Source: JAFGNV01 sp964612485
GTDB lineage: Bacteria; Chloroflexota; Anaerolineae; 4572-78; J111
Assembly (NCBI GenBank): GCA_964612485.1
Contig: CAZTFF010000001.1
Coordinates: 248,001 to 312,000 of the forward strand
Reading direction: 5' to 3'
Length of the DNA stretch: 64,000 nucleotides
The notes under the pieces were generated by a model. It was given only the letters and a program-made list of their open reading frames with translations. It did not search any database and was not told where the DNA came from. Positions 62,385 to 64,000 of the stretch are shown piece after piece. The position numbers and the translations under genes are program-made. Each line of letters begins with the position of its first letter. Position 1 is the first letter of the stretch.

Positions 62385-64000
62385 TTATACCTCCAGCGAT
62401 TCAACCCGTTCCAGTTGGTCTTCGGGCGGCGCGCCCAAATCGGCGTCGAGTTCGGCAAAAATTTCTTCCCGGGCCGCGCTGTGTTCGTCGGCCCAGGCCT
62501 CGGCTTCATCAACCGAGGCCATATATTCATCTTCAAGGCGGCCTTCTTCTTCGTTGACCATATCCAACTGCTCTTCATTGGCCGCGCCGGCCTCGTCCAA
62601 TTCGCCCAAGCCTTCTTCGGCCTCGCCCTGTTTGTCGCTCAGATGATCTTCCATTTCGTCCAGTTGGTTGTGTGACTGCTCGGCCTCGCCCTGCACCGCC
62701 TGGGTGATGGCCTGTTCCTGCGCGGTGCGGGCCTGGCCGGTTTGGGTGGCCTTGGCGGTCGAGTCGGTGGTTTGGGAGGTTTCGGTGGCCTGCTTGTTGG
62801 CCCCGGCGGCGTCCGCATCGCCCCCGCCGCCCAGGGCGGAGCCAAAACCAAAGCCCTCCATGATCTTGCCGAAAATTTTGGTAAAGAAATTATCGCCCTT
62901 ACCGCTTTCCTGAGCCGTTTGCTGGGCCTGGCCCTCTTTCTCGGCAAAGGCATTGGTTTTGTCTATTTGCGCCTGTTCCTGTTTGACGGCGTCTTTTTGG
63001 TGCGCTTCAACCCCCTGTTTGTTGATGGCGGTGAATTTTTTCGCGCCTTCCAGTTCCACCATCTGGCCCTGGCCGTGTTGTTGAAACGCGCCGATCTGCT
63101 GTTGTTGCAGCAGCAAATCGTATTCTTCGCCCTGCACCTGGGCGTGGGCCATGGCCAGGCTTTGGATATTGTCGATCATGCCTTCGGGCGGTTCGGGCAG
63201 CATAGCTAACATCTGGGCCTGATAGCCGGCGTTCAGCATCGAGAAATATTCCATATCGCCGCCGCTTTCTTCCTCTTCTTCCGCTGCCATTTCCTCTTCA
63301 AATGTTTCCTCCGGTAGTTCTTCTTCGTAAAAATCCTCTTCCGCTTCTTCTTCGAACTCCTCTTCTTCCTCTTCCTCAAACTCCTCGTCTTCAAATTCTT
63401 CTTCTTCGCCCAGATCGGCTTCCGCTTCCGGCGCGGCCTCTTCTTCCGGTTCGGGGCCAAGGTCAATGGTTTCTTCTGCGTCCTCGTCTTCATCCGCCTG
63501 CCGCTGGATGAATGAACCTGAACGGGCCATTTGCACCGGATCGGCCTTTCGTTGAACCGAATTATCAAGTTTTGCCTGGGCTTGAGCCGGCTGACCTTCC
63601 TGTTCAACCAACCTTACGCGCTCATACCCCACAAATACATCGTAATCGGAATTGCTCCCCGTGATCTTCTGGCCGATGGGATTGTATTTGTATACTTTTT
63701 TATTACCCGCTTCTTCGTACTCCAGGTTGACTGATTGGGGCGACATCTTGATCTGGGTGGGGGTCACGTTGTCGGCGGCGTGGTACCCTTTGGTGACAGT
63801 CTCGTTGCGCAGTGGAAATTTGGTGATCTCTTGTTGCGTATTCCCGCCAATATAGAGATCGATGTCGGTGGCGGCCTCGCCCACGTCCTGGGTGATCCAG
63901 GCGGAGTTTCCGGGCGAAGAATCGCCGGTTTCACCCACCCGGCTGCCTTTCATAGTGATGATAAACGCGGTTTCCCCTTCATCGGCGCGTTTGGCATCGT
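62385..64000 (-). CDS. Acidic, coiled injection-system associated protein, 5' part beyond the window
   Basis: At least 538 residues; the frame is open to the right edge (upstream codons read DAKRADEGETAFIIT before the first visible Met at 63953), so the true start lies outside. The visible N-terminal 110 residues are beta-like (DIDLYIGGNTQQEITKFPL). VQRKADPVQ and FIQRQADEDED recall the QRQ tags of the neighbours. About 70 residues are nearly pure Glu/Asp. A helical middle (AMAHAQVQGEEYDLLLQQQQIGAF), a short hydrophobic FFTKIFGKIMEGFGFGSALGGGG and long Gln/Ala/Glu-rich coiled coils follow. No enzyme motif is seen. It may be a cargo, adaptor or tape-measure-like protein. Confidence 0.65.
   Translation of the reverse strand, partial: DAKRADEGETAFIITMKGSRVGETGDSSPGNSAWITQDVGEAATDIDLYIGGNTQQEITKFPLRNETVTKGYHAADNVTPTQIKMSPQSVNLEYEEAGNKKVYKYNPIGQKITGSNSDYDVFVGYERVRLVEQEGQPAQAQAKLDNSVQRKADPVQMARSGSFIQRQADEDEDAEETIDLGPEPEEEAAPEAEADLGEEEEFEDEEFEEEEEEEFEEEAEEDFYEEELPEETFEEEMAAEEEEESGGDMEYFSMLNAGYQAQMLAMLPEPPEGMIDNIQSLAMAHAQVQGEEYDLLLQQQQIGAFQQHGQGQMVELEGAKKFTAINKQGVEAHQKDAVKQEQAQIDKTNAFAEKEGQAQQTAQESGKGDNFFTKIFGKIMEGFGFGSALGGGGDADAAGANKQATETSQTTDSTAKATQTGQARTAQEQAITQAVQGEAEQSHNQLDEMEDHLSDKQGEAEEGLGELDEAGAANEEQLDMVNEEEGRLEDEYMASVDEAEAWADEHSAAREEIFAELDADLGAPPEDQLERVESLEV

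Overview
The window reads as one chromosomal stretch of a GC-moderate, environmental bacterium with many multidomain sensor kinases, GTG/TTG starts and families of short GC-rich palindromic repeats scattered between (and once inside) genes. The gene set (large GAF/PAS kinases, HU-like protein, PEP/pyruvate-binding protein, eCIS genes with a DUF6760-type protein) resembles Chloroflexota of the Anaerolineae type. That is inference from gene style only; no rRNA or tRNA gene was seen to settle it.

Layout. 1-3600 (+): 3' end of an NrnA-like DHH phosphoesterase, an FmdB-type zinc ribbon and a PEP/pyruvate-binding ATP-grasp protein. 3646-17488 (-): a signalling island of ten co-oriented genes: a lone winged-helix DNA-binding protein, a lone CheY-like receiver, a 1368-residue receiver/GAF/PAS histidine kinase, two tandem Rcp1-like receivers, three more histidine kinases, a LuxR-type regulator and a GAF-linked class III adenylate cyclase. 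18141-20787 (+): thioredoxin-TPR protein and a receiver-GAF histidine kinase. 20823-23709 (-): MFS transporter, SsuB-like ATPase and SsuC-like permease. 24030-34276 (+): M23 peptidase, HU-like protein behind a repeat- and palindrome-rich control region, a type IIG-like restriction-modification enzyme followed by HicA/HicB, pyruvate phosphate dikinase behind a structured leader, and a solute-binding lipoprotein.

34228 to beyond 64000 (-) is the most interesting part: about 30 kb of tightly packed co-oriented genes encoding a contractile injection system of the extracellular (Afp/PVC-like, eCIS) kind. Recognisable parts are a tail sheath, two tail tube proteins, a T4 gp26-like chaperone, a DUF6760-like small protein, a LysM tube/baseplate protein with an extra coiled coil, a VgrG-like spike, PAAR tip, gp25-like wedge, J-like baseplate protein, gpI-like tail protein, a DUF4255 (Afp16/Pvc16-like) terminator and two DUF4157 eCIS-core proteins. 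Interleaved or flanking are candidate cargo proteins (an M15-like peptidase with a GNRAVQR tag, an acidic coiled protein running off the window), a TPR protein, a methyltransferase, a DUF4159 protein and three large FHA/VWA/Ig-like proteins. AAA+ ATPase, tape measure and tail fibre genes are not in the window; the cluster runs off the right edge.

The strongest new observation is a run of eight G (coding strand) at the end of the gp26-like gene. It forms an in-frame G_GGG_GGG heptamer whose -1 shift joins that gene to the overlapping DUF6760-like frame, in the manner of tail-assembly chaperone G/GT frameshifts of long-tailed phages. Others are a mosaic, AT-rich recognition domain in the restriction enzyme with a palindromic repeat inserted in frame next to it, an operator-like array before the HU-like gene, and a promoter-terminator pair in the ppdK leader.
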